Notes under the pieces: generated by a model
Told to the model about the DNA's origin: nothing
Seen by the model: only the letters and a program-made list of their open reading frames with translations
Databases searched by the model: none
In this document: in pieces, positions 26,054-35,185 of the stretch
Position numbering within the stretch: position 1 is the stretch's first letter
Layout of the letters: each line of letters begins with the position of its first letter
Program-made: the position numbers and the translations under genes
Assembly: GCF_004117055.1 (NCBI RefSeq)
Contig: NZ_CP026363.1
Coordinates: forward strand, 335,001-395,000
Reading direction: 5' to 3'
Origin: Brevibacillus agri
GTDB taxonomy: Bacteria; Bacillota; Bacilli; Brevibacillales; Brevibacillaceae
DNA: 60,000 bases

Positions 26054-26952
26054 TGAGGCATTTGCCCAGAAATCTGAACCCCTACCGATTTGCGCAACCG
26101 TTCCAGGACAGTATCGAGAGATTCTACCTGCGCAAAAGCAATTTCCCGGCGCAATTCCTCTTTTACCTCTTCGAACGACCGCTGTGTAGCCTCCCTGCTT
26201 TGCTCCAGGTGATAGATCACGTAGTTGTCGTCGACCTTGACCGGCTCGCTGTTTTCTTTTGCCTTGAGCTTTTCTATCGCGTTCCACGCTTCGTCAGGCA
26301 ACTGGTGGTCGCGCAACGATACCCAGCCCAAATCGCCGCCAATCGCCGCTGTTCTGCTGTCGATGGAGCGTTCCTTGGCGAGCGTCTGGAAGTTGGCGCC
26401 CTGCTTGAGTTCGGCCTGAACCTGCTCCGCCTCTTTTTGCGATGCGACCGCAATTTGCCACAGGCGTAGCTGCATCGGCCGCGTATAGCGCTCTGCCCTG
26501 CTTTCGTACACTTTCAACACTTCGTCGTCACTGATGGAGATATCTTTGGTGGCCAACGTTTGCAGCAAAATTTGATAGGTAATCTCCCGCTTCAAGGCAT
26601 CGACAGTCGTTCCAGCCTGCTTTTGCAGCGCCTGTTGAAACTCGCTGTCTGTCCGGCTGCCGTAGCTGTCCCGAATCTGCGCCAGCTCCCGCTCGACCTG
26701 ATTCGGATCCGCGCTGATTCCCAGCCGTTTTGCCTCCTGGAAAACTACCTCGCGATTCACCAGGTCGTCGAGCACCTGCTTCCCGAATTTTTGCTTGAGC
26801 GCTGACACGTACTCGGCTTCGCTAATGGTCACATCCCCCACGATGGCCGCAGGCTGCAGCTTGCCTGACGACTGGTACCAGGCCCAGGTCACGGCAAGCA
26901 GCAACAAAACAAGCGCCCCGATGAATGCCCACAACCCTTTTACATTGGTCAT
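26050..26952 (-). CDS. Membrane-anchored PpiC-type peptidyl-prolyl isomerase (yacD-like)
   Basis: 300 residues with an N-terminal anchor (LWAFIGALVLLLLAVTWAWY), a SurA/PrsA-like N-terminal helical domain and one parvulin domain (about residues 155-260: MQLRLWQIAVASQKEAEQ, IGGDLGWVSLRDHQLPDEAW, KVDDNYVIYHLE). It should assist folding of exported proteins at the membrane. No lipobox is present, unlike PrsA. Its position between hslO and cysK equals yacD of Bacillus subtilis. Confidence 0.88.
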   Translation of the reverse strand: MTNVKGLWAFIGALVLLLLAVTWAWYQSSGKLQPAAIVGDVTISEAEYVSALKQKFGKQVLDDLVNREVVFQEAKRLGISADPNQVERELAQIRDSYGSRTDSEFQQALQKQAGTTVDALKREITYQILLQTLATKDISISDDEVLKVYESRAERYTRPMQLRLWQIAVASQKEAEQVQAELKQGANFQTLAKERSIDSRTAAIGGDLGWVSLRDHQLPDEAWNAIEKLKAKENSEPVKVDDNYVIYHLEQSREATQRSFEEVKEELRREIAFAQVESLDTVLERLRKSVGVQISGQMPH

Positions 26953-26990
26953 GCCATCCTCTCCCCTAGCAGACGCCGCGCGACTTTTGC

Positions 26991-27863
26991 CTACATGTCT
27001 TTCATGATGTCTTCCAGCGCGGTTCTGTCAAAATGATATCGTTCGTTGCAAAAATGACAGTGAACTTCCGCTTCGCCCTGTTCTTCAAGCAGACTCTCCA
27101 TCTCTTCACGTCCCATGCTAATCAGAGCCTGGATGACTTTGTCCTCGTTGCATTTGCAGTTGAATTGAATGTCTGTGCGGCTCAGGTACTTCGGCTCGTC
27201 CAGGACGCGCGCCAAAATTTCCTCTGGCGTCAGCCCCTCGCCGATCATGCGGGATACTTGCGGAAGTTGCCCCAGCCGTTCTTCGATTTTCGCCACAACT
27301 TCTTCAGGGGTGTTCGGCAAAAGCTGGAGAATGAACCCGCCAGCCGCCAAAACGGAGCGATCTTCCGGATTGACCAGCACGCCCACCCCTACGGCAGACG
27401 GCGTTTGCTCCGACGTCACAAAGTAGTACGTGATGTCTTCGCCAATCTCTCCGGAGACGATCGGCGAGCTGCCTTGGTACGGCTCTTTCAGTCCAAGATC
27501 TTTCGTCACGTACACGAAGCCATCTGTCCCGACTGCGCGCGCAACGTCCAGCTTGCCTTTTTCATTCAGCTCAAAATGAACCTGCGGGTTGGTAGCGTAG
27601 GCGATGCCGTCTCCATCGGCATTGGCCTCCGCGACGATCTGGCCGATCGGCCCTCCCCCTTTTATTTTGACAGAGAGGCTTTCGTTTCCTTTTAACATGG
27701 CGCCCATCATCAAAGTCGCCGTCAATGTGCGTCCTGTCGCAGCGGTTGCTGTGTTCCACATGTCGTGGCGACGGCGCATTTCTTCTACAATCCCTGTTGT
27801 GCGCGCGGCAAAAGCCCGCACATGTCCGTTGAATCCGGTTGCTCTTATCAAATAATCGCTCAT
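26991..27863 (-). CDS. hslO: Redox-regulated chaperone Hsp33
   Basis: Holdase activated by oxidation. I chose ATG at 27863 (MSDYLIRATGFNGHVRAFAA) with GAAGGAGG upstream, giving 290 residues as usual. The zinc/redox switch CKCNEDKVI and CHFCNERYHF is intact in the C-terminal domain (about residues 235-275). The N-terminal domain shows TATLMMGAMLKG and GGGPIGQIVAEANADG. It is followed by the PPIase gene in the same direction. Confidence 0.96.
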   Translation of the reverse strand: MSDYLIRATGFNGHVRAFAARTTGIVEEMRRRHDMWNTATAATGRTLTATLMMGAMLKGNESLSVKIKGGGPIGQIVAEANADGDGIAYATNPQVHFELNEKGKLDVARAVGTDGFVYVTKDLGLKEPYQGSSPIVSGEIGEDITYYFVTSEQTPSAVGVGVLVNPEDRSVLAAGGFILQLLPNTPEEVVAKIEERLGQLPQVSRMIGEGLTPEEILARVLDEPKYLSRTDIQFNCKCNEDKVIQALISMGREEMESLLEEQGEAEVHCHFCNERYHFDRTALEDIMKDM

Positions 27864-27976
27864 CTGGCGATCCTCCTTCTTCCATGCAAAAATCAAACTG
27901 CCTCTATCAGTTTACCACAAGAAGACGAACGTACGCGCCTTCCGCTGTTTGAACTGACACTTGCACGTTTCCATGC

Positions 27977-28004
27977 AAAAAAACCCCCTCCAAAAAAGAG
28001 GGGG
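27977..28004 (-). terminator. Terminator of the sigma-factor gene
   Basis: Minus-strand stem CCCCCTC / GAGGGGG with a short T-rich loop followed by seven T residues, 12 bp past the stop of the sigma gene. Textbook intrinsic terminator. Confidence 0.9.
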
Positions 28005-28016
28005 CTGGTGAAGACA

Positions 28017-28961
28017 TCAGGTCAAATAGTCTTTCAACACTTTCGACGCTTTTTGCGTTCGCAGTCGGTCAATCGTCGTCGCTTCTATCTGGCGGATTCG
28101 CTCGCGGGTCAGGCCGAACATTTTGCCCACTTCCTCCAGCGTGTACACATGGTCGTCGTGAAGGCCGTAGCGCATGGAGATAATCTCCTGGGCGCGGGGA
28201 CTGAGCCGTTCCAATGCCGCATGCATTTGCGAACGCAAGTCCACCTTTTCAATCCAGTCGTCCAGCGAGGACAATCCATCGTCCATGATCTCGGCATAGC
28301 TGAGACATTCTTCGTCATGCTCTGCCTGCCATTTTTCGCTGTCCAGCTCGGCATCAATCGACTCCATTTTCATCATCAGCGCCTGCTCGATCGCGTCGAC
28401 TTTTTCCAACGGTATGTCGAGCAGTCCTGCAATCTCGTGTCGATCCGGGGTGCGGTTCAGAGCGTGAATCAGATGCAATACTTGCTTTTGATATTGGCGA
28501 ATCTGTTCATGCATGTGGACAGGAATGCGGATCAAGGTGCCTTTGTCGTTGATCGCACGGGTGATCGCCTGGGAAATCCACCAATGCGAGTAATGATAGA
28601 GACGTACGCCGCGTCCCACATCGAATTTGTCTATGGCGGTAAACAATCCAATCGTGCCTTCCTGAATCAGATCCAGGAAAGGCATTCCTCTTTTCAAATG
28701 GCGCAAGGCTGTACTGACAACATAGCGCAAATACGCGCGCACAATCGTTTCACGTGCCTCCATATCGCCGTGCTGCTGATAGCGAATCAGGCACGCCAAC
28801 TCTTCTTCTTTGTCCAACATGGGTGTTGCAGCGACGCTTTCCAAAAACAGCAGGGCGGAAGTGTCAGATCGGAGCGACCTGGGCACGACGATTCCCAACT
28901 GTGTTTCTACTTCCCGCCAGCGACGGGGAGTGGAATGGAATGAGGAGGTACTCAAAGTCAT
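28017..28961 (-). CDS. SigA-like (group 2) RNA polymerase sigma factor
   Basis: 314 residues from ATG 28961 (GAGGG six bases upstream). Region 2 is recognisable: LIRYQQHGDMEARETIV, FLDLIQEGTIGLFTAIDKFD, then RLYHYSHWWISQAITRAI and IRIPVHMHEQI. Region 4 ends with YTLEEVGKMFGLTRERIRQIE. There is no region 1.1, and the region 2.3/2.4 residues differ from SigA (YHYSHWWIS instead of the usual STYATWWIR), so promoter preference may be altered. It stands alone with its own terminator. A stress or stationary-phase role is possible but not shown. Confidence 0.88.
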   Translation of the reverse strand: MTLSTSSFHSTPRRWREVETQLGIVVPRSLRSDTSALLFLESVAATPMLDKEEELACLIRYQQHGDMEARETIVRAYLRYVVSTALRHLKRGMPFLDLIQEGTIGLFTAIDKFDVGRGVRLYHYSHWWISQAITRAINDKGTLIRIPVHMHEQIRQYQKQVLHLIHALNRTPDRHEIAGLLDIPLEKVDAIEQALMMKMESIDAELDSEKWQAEHDEECLSYAEIMDDGLSSLDDWIEKVDLRSQMHAALERLSPRAQEIISMRYGLHDDHVYTLEEVGKMFGLTRERIRQIEATTIDRLRTQKASKVLKDYLT

Positions 28962-29143
28962 ATGCAACCCTCACTTCTCTGGAATGGGAGTTCACGATGA
29001 AGTTAGGCGAGTTACGAAGTTGTTTACTGTAACCGTATTTCGACAAAACTTGTTTGATTCCTGCCAGTTTACAGAATATTAACAGTTCTCCCCTTAAATC
29101 CTTGCTGGTAAACCTTCCTTAATATAGAAACGCGACCGCTCGA

Positions 29144-29174
29144 CAAAAAGCCATCCCTTGCATGAGGGACGGCT
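29144..29174 (-). terminator. Terminator after ykfD
   Basis: Minus-strand stem AGCCGTCCCT / AGGGATGGCT with one G-U pair, followed by T5. It closes the dpp-ykf cluster. Confidence 0.8.
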
Positions 29175-29212
29175 GAAGAAAAATGTCGAATGCTGTAACA
29201 GCGATATGCTTT

Positions 29213-30172
29213 TTATTGATAAAGATGACAAGCAGCAAAATGATTGGTGTCCACTTCCTGCCAGACAGGCTTTTTCTGGGCGCACACCTCTTTTGCCACC
29301 GGACAGCGCGTGCGAAACACACAGCCGCTGGGCGGGTTGATCGGGCTTGGGACATCGCCTTCGATAATCTTCCGCTCACGGCTTTTTTCCAGATCGGGAT
29401 CGGGGACGGGAATGGCCGACAGCAATGCTTGCGTGTACGGGTGTTTGGGGGATTCATAGAGCTTTTCGCTCGTGCTCATCTCGACCATGTTGCCCAAATA
29501 CATCACGCCGATCCGGTCGCTGATATGCTTGACCATCGCGAGGTCGTGGGCGATGAACAAGTAGGTCAAGTTTTGCTCCCGCTGCAAATTTTTCATCAGA
29601 TTGACCACCTGTGCCTGTACCGAAACATCCAATGCCGAAATCGGCTCATCCGCAATGACGAATTTCGGATTGACGGCAAGCGCCCGGGCGATCCCGATCC
29701 GTTGCCGTTGCCCTCCGCTGAACTCGTGCGGGAAACGGTTGGCATGCTCTTTTTGCAAACCGACCATTTCCAGCAGCTCGATGACCCGCTTCGCCCGCTC
29801 CTTGCCTTTGTACAGCCCGTTCAATTGCAGACCTTCTCCGATAATTTCGGCGATGTTCATTCGCGGATTCAGTGACGCGTACGGGTCCTGGAAAATCATC
29901 TGGATGTTTCTCGTAATCTTGCTCCGCTCGCCCGCAGAGGCTTTGTGCACGTTCAGCCCGTCGAACAGCACCTCCCCGGAGGTCGGTTGGTACAAACCGA
30001 TGATAGTGCGGCCTGTCGTTGATTTTCCGCAGCCAGATTCGCCTACCAGTCCAAATGTCTCCCCTTCGTATATGTCAAAGGAGACGTCGTCAGCCGCCTT
30101 CAGCGAGAGTCCTTTGCCAAGCGTAAAGGTTTTTGTCAGGTTCTTTACCTGGACCAGCTTTTTTCTTTCCAT
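29213..30172 (-). CDS. ykfD: Oligopeptide ABC transporter ATPase (ykfD / OppF type)
   Basis: 319-residue ATPase of the Opp/Dpp family. Walker A VGESGCGKSTTGRTI, Q-loop IFQDPYASLNPRMNI, signature FSGGQRQRIGIARAL, Walker B FVIADEPISALDVSVQAQ and the C-terminal oligopeptide extension with the cysteine-rich GCVFRTRCPVAKEVC. It lies 26 bp downstream of ykfC. With DppD it would complete the two-ATPase importer, as ykfD is linked to the dpp-ykf genes in Bacillus subtilis. Confidence 0.9.
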   Translation of the reverse strand: MERKKLVQVKNLTKTFTLGKGLSLKAADDVSFDIYEGETFGLVGESGCGKSTTGRTIIGLYQPTSGEVLFDGLNVHKASAGERSKITRNIQMIFQDPYASLNPRMNIAEIIGEGLQLNGLYKGKERAKRVIELLEMVGLQKEHANRFPHEFSGGQRQRIGIARALAVNPKFVIADEPISALDVSVQAQVVNLMKNLQREQNLTYLFIAHDLAMVKHISDRIGVMYLGNMVEMSTSEKLYESPKHPYTQALLSAIPVPDPDLEKSRERKIIEGDVPSPINPPSGCVFRTRCPVAKEVCAQKKPVWQEVDTNHFAACHLYQ

Positions 30173-30198
30173 CTGGCCAATCCTCCCCCGTTATCCTT

Positions 30199-31116
30199 TT
30201 ACCAGTATCGTCTGGAGATTGCATGCTCCTTTTTCAGCTTGTAGCCATCCAGCTTGACGATTTCGATGGCGCTGCGCGAGTCAGGCGAATGAATCATTTC
30301 GCCATTGCCCATGTAAATGCCGACGTGATGCACTCTGCCGCGCCCTTCTTCATGGGCAAAAAACAGCAGGTCGCCCGGAAGCAAATCCGCTTTTTCCACC
30401 AGCAGGCCGTCTCTCGCCTGATCGGAGGCGTCGCGGGGAATCTGAATGCCTACGGAGCGGTGCATGTTGTAGGCAAAGCCCGAGCAGTCATACCCGTAGG
30501 AGGACATGCCTCCCCACAAGTAATGCAGGTTGAGGAAACGCTTGCCGGCCTCCACGATGGCTTCGCCGCGGTTGCCAGCCAGCTCGATCGGCTCGTTTGC
30601 GCGTACGATCGCTACGTCTGCTTTTGGCAAAAGCGCTTCGCCGTCCGGTGCCGCTACCTTCACCCACTCGGCGCCGTCCTCGACGAGCGGCAGCCTGGTC
30701 AGGAACGCAAGCTCGATGCCCGGCTTTCGCTCCAGCGTGTGCAAACGGCTAAAGGCCGCCGTCACCATCGCCAGCTTTTGCCCATCCTGTACGTCAAAAG
30801 CAGCAGACCATGGAGAAAGCTGGCGTGACGGAATCCAGCCCGGATAGCCGATCTCGTTTTTGCTGGTCGATTGCTCCGGGATCAGGACGTGCGCCCAATC
30901 CCCCTGCTCCTCGACGATTTCTACGCGAGTGCCGAACAGCGCTTGCGTCTGAATGGCGTTGTTGTCGTAAAAGCCAAGCTTTTCGTCGACAGACAGCGAC
31001 TGCAGCCAGCCGCGCGCGTCAACCGGAACGGCGATAGCCGCCTGATCGATGTCACGTGGAGATTCCGGCTTTGTCCATACAGTCGCGACCGAAACGGATA
31101 CGATTGCTGATTTCAT
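30199..31116 (-). CDS. ykfC: Gamma-D-glutamyl-L-diamino acid endopeptidase YkfC (NlpC/P60)
   Basis: Cuts the D-Glu to diaminopimelate bond of murein peptides. 305 residues from ATG 31116 (GGGGGAGAACAGGA upstream; overlaps the ykfB stop by 4 bp). Two SH3b-like domains (about residues 5-180) precede an NlpC/P60 domain with catalytic Cys in YGYDCSGFAYN, His in VHHVGIYMGN and the third polar residue in MIHSPDSR. No signal peptide is present, consistent with cytoplasmic processing of imported peptides. Confidence 0.92.
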   Translation of the reverse strand: MKSAIVSVSVATVWTKPESPRDIDQAAIAVPVDARGWLQSLSVDEKLGFYDNNAIQTQALFGTRVEIVEEQGDWAHVLIPEQSTSKNEIGYPGWIPSRQLSPWSAAFDVQDGQKLAMVTAAFSRLHTLERKPGIELAFLTRLPLVEDGAEWVKVAAPDGEALLPKADVAIVRANEPIELAGNRGEAIVEAGKRFLNLHYLWGGMSSYGYDCSGFAYNMHRSVGIQIPRDASDQARDGLLVEKADLLPGDLLFFAHEEGRGRVHHVGIYMGNGEMIHSPDSRSAIEIVKLDGYKLKKEHAISRRYW

Positions 31117-32213
31117 TCCTGTTCTCCCCCTTCCCACAAGCTGACCGAACGGATGCCGAGTCCCGGCGCTTCCGGCATGGTCATCAGGCGGCCCTCGTAG
31201 GTCACGCCGCCATCAATGCCATCGTGCAACAGCATCAGCGGAGCATCGAAGTCAAAGCGGGTGATGTTTTTCTTGCTGGCTGCGAAGTGCGCTGCCGCCG
31301 ATACGGCCAGACGCGATTCGATCATGCTGCCAACCATGCATGGAATGCCGTGTTCTTCAGCCAACTGGTTAATCAATTGCGCTTTGAAAATGCCTCCCGC
31401 CTTCATCAGCTTGATATTTATCATGTCGGCTGCGCGGTTTTGCAAAACCTGCAGCGCCTGCGCCGGCGAAAATACACTTTCGTCAGCCATGATCGGCGTA
31501 TCGACCGAATCTGTAACCCGCTTCAAGCCTTCCAGATCATGCGCTTTTACAGGCTGTTCAATCAGTTCGATGCCCAGTCCCATGTCCTCCATTTTGCGAA
31601 TCGACTGAATCGCTTCCTTCACGTTCCATCCCTGGTTGGCATCAAGACGAATCTTCACCTGATTGCCCACGGATTTGCGTATTTCCTGGATGCGCAAAAT
31701 GTCATCCTCGATATTGTCCTTGCCCACCTTGATTTTCAGCACGTTAAAGCCTTGCTGCAAATAAGCTGCTGCATCCTCGCCCATTTCTTTTGGCGAATTG
31801 ACGCTGACCGTATAGTCGGTCTCCAACTGGTCGCGGTACCCGCCGAGAAACTGGTACAGCGGCATGCCCGCCCGTTGGGAAATCAGATCGTACAGCGCGA
31901 TGTCCACCGCCGCCTTGGCACTCGTGTTTCCCACCATGGATTGGTGCAATGTCTGGAAAACGCGCTCGTAGGCAACCAGGTTGAGGCCGATCAGTTGCGG
32001 CTTCATCGTGTTCAAAATAGCGGACTCGATGCTCTCGATACTGTCCCCGGTAATGACGACCGTAGCGGAAGCCTCTCCCCACCCAACCATGCCATTGTCG
32101 CACGTGATTTTGACCAGTACGGACTCCAGGCTGTTCACCGTGCGCAATGCCGTTTTAAACGGTTTTTTGAGCGGAACAGAAATTCTCTTCACTTCGATGG
32201 CTTGAATAATCAT
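31113..32213 (-). CDS. ykfB: L-Ala-D/L-Glu epimerase YkfB
   Basis: Enolase-superfamily dipeptide epimerase in murein peptide recycling. Start chosen at ATG 32213 (MIIQAIEVKRISVPL) because GGAGG lies five bases upstream; 366 residues. Catalytic features: KIKVGKDN (general-base lysine region), IRLDANQGW, IELIEQP, IMADESVF (metal ligands) and INIKLMKAGGI. It overlaps ykfC. Confidence 0.93.
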   Translation of the reverse strand: MIIQAIEVKRISVPLKKPFKTALRTVNSLESVLVKITCDNGMVGWGEASATVVITGDSIESIESAILNTMKPQLIGLNLVAYERVFQTLHQSMVGNTSAKAAVDIALYDLISQRAGMPLYQFLGGYRDQLETDYTVSVNSPKEMGEDAAAYLQQGFNVLKIKVGKDNIEDDILRIQEIRKSVGNQVKIRLDANQGWNVKEAIQSIRKMEDMGLGIELIEQPVKAHDLEGLKRVTDSVDTPIMADESVFSPAQALQVLQNRAADMINIKLMKAGGIFKAQLINQLAEEHGIPCMVGSMIESRLAVSAAAHFAASKKNITRFDFDAPLMLLHDGIDGGVTYEGRLMTMPEAPGLGIRSVSLWEGGEQE

Positions 32214-32305
32214 ATTTTCCTCCATCTTTTCTAGCACGTGTGCTTTCTTTATCTGTATTTTTTCGCTAAGACAAACTAAATTATAGCACTATTGAAAAAT
32301 TCAGC

Positions 32306-32351
32306 AAAAAAGGGGGGAGAGTCATTCCATCCGCCTGAAATGACTTCTCCC
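32306..32351 (-). terminator. Terminator between dppE and ykfB
   Basis: A long minus-strand stem (GGGAGA-AGTCATT paired with AATGACT-CTCCC) followed by TTTTTT, 12 bp past the dppE stop. It should lower ykfBCD expression relative to the binding protein. Confidence 0.85.
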
Positions 32352-32363
32352 GGCCAACTTAGT

Positions 32364-34022
32364 TTACTTCACGACCGCTTTTCTCAAATCCGTGTAGCTG
32401 AGAGAAGAGCTTTGGATTCCGCTGACCTGGTCGCTGGTCAAAAGCGAAGTGTTGTAGAAGTAGAGTGGAGCTACTGGCGCCTCGTTCAGCAAGATTTTTT
32501 CAGCGTCATGCAGCATTTGCAGACGTTTGGCATCGTCTGGCTCTTTGTACGCGCCTTCGATCAGCTTGTCGTACTCCGCATTAGCCCAGCCAGTGCGGTT
32601 GCTGCCGTTTTTCGACTGGAAGATGTCCAGGAAGTTGATCGCATCCCCGAAGTCAGGCAACCAGGAAGAACGGGCGATCTGGTATTCCAGTTTCTTTTGC
32701 ATATCGGTCAATACTTGCCCTTCTACTTTTTGCAGCTTCACATCTACACCCAGCGTTTGCTTCCACATTTCCTGAGCGGCCTGGGCTGTTTTTTCGTTGG
32801 CTGTGCCGCTGCGATAGGTGAGCGTTACTTCTGGCAAGGTGGTGTAGCCTTTTTCCTTCATCCCTTGCTCCAGCAGCCTTTTTGCTTCTGCTGCGTCGAA
32901 CTTCACCAGGTCGCCGCCTACCTGACGGAAATCACCCGCGCCGTTGGCATCCGGCAAGCCAAAGGAAACGAATCCGGTACCCGGCTTTTGCTGACGCATC
33001 AACACGTGGTCAACCAAAGTCTGGCGGTCAATCGCCAGGCTGAACGCTTTACGGATATTGGCGTTGTCAAACGGCTCCTTGGTCACATTGAAGCGGTAGA
33101 ACTCGGTGCCTGCGCCGTCTCTTACGTACACTTTGCCTTCCTTGAACAGTTGGTCAGCCATGTCTGCCGGAACGGTTGTAGTTCTGTGCAGCTCTCCGTT
33201 CGTAAACATTTGGTACTCGGTATTCTCGTCGTCGATCATTTTCCAGACAGCGCCGGCCAACGTTACGTTTGCCGCATCCCAGTAGTTCTCGTTTTTCATG
33301 ATTTTCAATTCGCTGTCATGCTTCCACTCCGTCAGCTTGAACGGCCCGTTGCCCACGAAGGTAGAAGCCTCAGCCGCCCACTTCGGGTCTTTTTCCACTG
33401 TCGCCTTGTGCACAGGGAAAAACGCCGGGTTGGACGCCAGAAGCAACGTCCAGGAAGCAGGCTGCGCCAGTACGACTTCCAATGTCTTGTCGTCCAGTGC
33501 TTTTACTTTTACATCGTCAATAGAGCCTTTGCCACTGTTGTATGCTTCTGCCCCTTCAATAATGAAAGCGAGGAAGGCAGCCGGAGAGGCAAGCGCCGGG
33601 TCAAGCATGCGCTTCCAGGCGTACTCGAAGTCTTGTGCCTTTACTGGCTCGCCGTTGCTCCATTTGTTGTCGCGCAAAGTAAACGTGTACGTCCTGCCGT
33701 CCTCGGAAATTTTCCACTCGGAAGCTGCTGCCGGCTGCGGCTTCTGGTTCTCGTCCAGGCGCGTCAACCCTTCCATCAGGTTGTTCAAAATGTTGTAGGA
33801 CGGCTCGTCAAATCCGAGCGGCGGGTCCAAAGAGGTAGGCTCTTTGATGTTGTTCAGGAGCAAAAGCTTTGCCGCTTGGTCTTCTGGCGAAGGCGTCTGC
33901 TGATTGTTTTCCGTAGGCGGTGCCGATTCGTTGTTCGCTGGCGCTTGCCCCGAGCTACATCCGGCCATGAACACGGAAACAGCCAGTGAAGCGGAAAGCA
34001 GGATAGTCGATAGTTTTTTCAC
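32364..34022 (-). CDS. dppE: Peptide-binding lipoprotein DppE/OppA
   Basis: Solute-binding lipoprotein of the SBP_bac_5 family, 552 residues from GTG 34022 (AAGGGGGAAG upstream). Lipoprotein signal KKLSTILLSASLAVSVFMAG-C with lipidated cysteine near residue 23. Family features include ASEWKISEDGRTYTFTLRD, KWSNGEPVKAQDFEYAWKR and YDKLIEGAYKEPDDAKR. It follows dppBCD and precedes ykfB, so murein tripeptide or dipeptides are likely ligands. Confidence 0.92.
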   Translation of the reverse strand: MKKLSTILLSASLAVSVFMAGCSSGQAPANNESAPPTENNQQTPSPEDQAAKLLLLNNIKEPTSLDPPLGFDEPSYNILNNLMEGLTRLDENQKPQPAAASEWKISEDGRTYTFTLRDNKWSNGEPVKAQDFEYAWKRMLDPALASPAAFLAFIIEGAEAYNSGKGSIDDVKVKALDDKTLEVVLAQPASWTLLLASNPAFFPVHKATVEKDPKWAAEASTFVGNGPFKLTEWKHDSELKIMKNENYWDAANVTLAGAVWKMIDDENTEYQMFTNGELHRTTTVPADMADQLFKEGKVYVRDGAGTEFYRFNVTKEPFDNANIRKAFSLAIDRQTLVDHVLMRQQKPGTGFVSFGLPDANGAGDFRQVGGDLVKFDAAEAKRLLEQGMKEKGYTTLPEVTLTYRSGTANEKTAQAAQEMWKQTLGVDVKLQKVEGQVLTDMQKKLEYQIARSSWLPDFGDAINFLDIFQSKNGSNRTGWANAEYDKLIEGAYKEPDDAKRLQMLHDAEKILLNEAPVAPLYFYNTSLLTSDQVSGIQSSSLSYTDLRKAVVK

Positions 34023-34154
34023 TTTTTTCTTCCCCCTTATAGTTTTTATATGTCGTAAAAGGATAGCGCCGATAGACGACACCCTCTTTTACACCAGATG
34101 GCGAGCCTCACTATCTCTGCCAGGTGCTGTCAGATGCTGCCCGGTGCCGCCGAC

Positions 34155-35180
34155 TCAAGTTCCCGTCGGCGCCTGCATGGCGGCCAGTACTTTTTTCGCA
34201 CGCGGATCTTGCAGCCAACAGGATACGGAGTGCTTGTTGTGCACGTTCGTTTCCGCCGGCTGATAGTTCCGGCACACCTCCAGCGCATAGTCGCAGCGCG
34301 CCGCAAACGCGCATCCAAGCGGAGGTGCGAACAAATCAGGCGGAGTGCCGGGAATCGGACTGAGCGGTATCGAGCGATCCGCATCCAGACGCGGCATCGA
34401 CGCGAGCAAGCCTTTCGTGTACGGATGTTGCGGATTGTAAAAAATGTCGCGTACAGGCCCCGACTCTACCACTTTGCCCGCGTACATGACGTTGACCCGA
34501 TCGGCAATCTTGGCGACGACGCCCAAGTCGTGCGTAATGATGATGATGGATACCCCTGTTTTTTGCTGAATGCTTTTGAACAAGTCGATGATTTGCGCCT
34601 GAATCGTAACGTCGAGTGCGGTCGTAGGCTCATCCGCTATGAGAATGGACGGTCGACAAACAAGCGCAATCGCAATCATGATCCGCTGACGCATCCCGCC
34701 GCTGAACTGGTGCAAGTACTGCTTGAGACGGCTTTCCGGGTTGGCGATTCCGACCAGCGTCAGGATTTCGATAGCCTGCCGCCTCGCCTCGCTCTTGGCG
34801 ACTTTTTGATGGCGAATGATCCCTTCCATGATCTGCTCTCCGATGGAAATGGTCGGGTTGAGCGAGGTCATGGCGTCCTGAAAGATCATGGAAATTTCCC
34901 GTCCGCGCAGCTCGCGCATTTCTTTTTCCGGCAACGCAACCAAGTCCTTGCCTTTGAACATCACACTGCCGCCAGCGATTTTTCCGATATGCTCAGGTAC
35001 GAGGCGCATGATGCTTTTGGCCGTTACGCTTTTGCCACAGCCGGACTCGCCGACAATCGCCAACGTTTCCCCTTTGTTCAAGGAAAAACTCACGTCACGG
35101 ACTGCATTCACTTCTCCTCCGTGCGTCTTGAACGTGACGCGCAAACCGCTTACTTCCAGCAATTTTTCCGTTTTCTCCAC
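34155..35180 (-). CDS. dppD: Dipeptide ABC transporter ATPase DppD
   Basis: 341-residue ATPase; Walker A VGESGCGKSVTAKSI, signature FSGGMRQRIMIAIAL, Walker B ILIADEPTTALDVTIQAQ, switch IITHDLGVVAKI and the oligopeptide C-terminal motif PPLGCAFAARCDYALEVC. GTG start at 35180 after AAGGAGG. Partner ATPase is YkfD. Confidence 0.94.
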   Translation of the reverse strand: MEKTEKLLEVSGLRVTFKTHGGEVNAVRDVSFSLNKGETLAIVGESGCGKSVTAKSIMRLVPEHIGKIAGGSVMFKGKDLVALPEKEMRELRGREISMIFQDAMTSLNPTISIGEQIMEGIIRHQKVAKSEARRQAIEILTLVGIANPESRLKQYLHQFSGGMRQRIMIAIALVCRPSILIADEPTTALDVTIQAQIIDLFKSIQQKTGVSIIIITHDLGVVAKIADRVNVMYAGKVVESGPVRDIFYNPQHPYTKGLLASMPRLDADRSIPLSPIPGTPPDLFAPPLGCAFAARCDYALEVCRNYQPAETNVHNKHSVSCWLQDPRAKKVLAAMQAPTGT

Positions 35181-35185
35181 ATCGT

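Noticed and set aside
31056..32234. 392-residue plus-strand frame opposite ykfB
   Set aside because: Composition is antisense-like (many His, Arg, Gln) and ykfB with all catalytic motifs lies on the other strand.
32292..33989. 565-residue plus-strand frame opposite dppE
   Set aside because: Shadow of the binding-protein gene; no motif, no ribosome-binding site.
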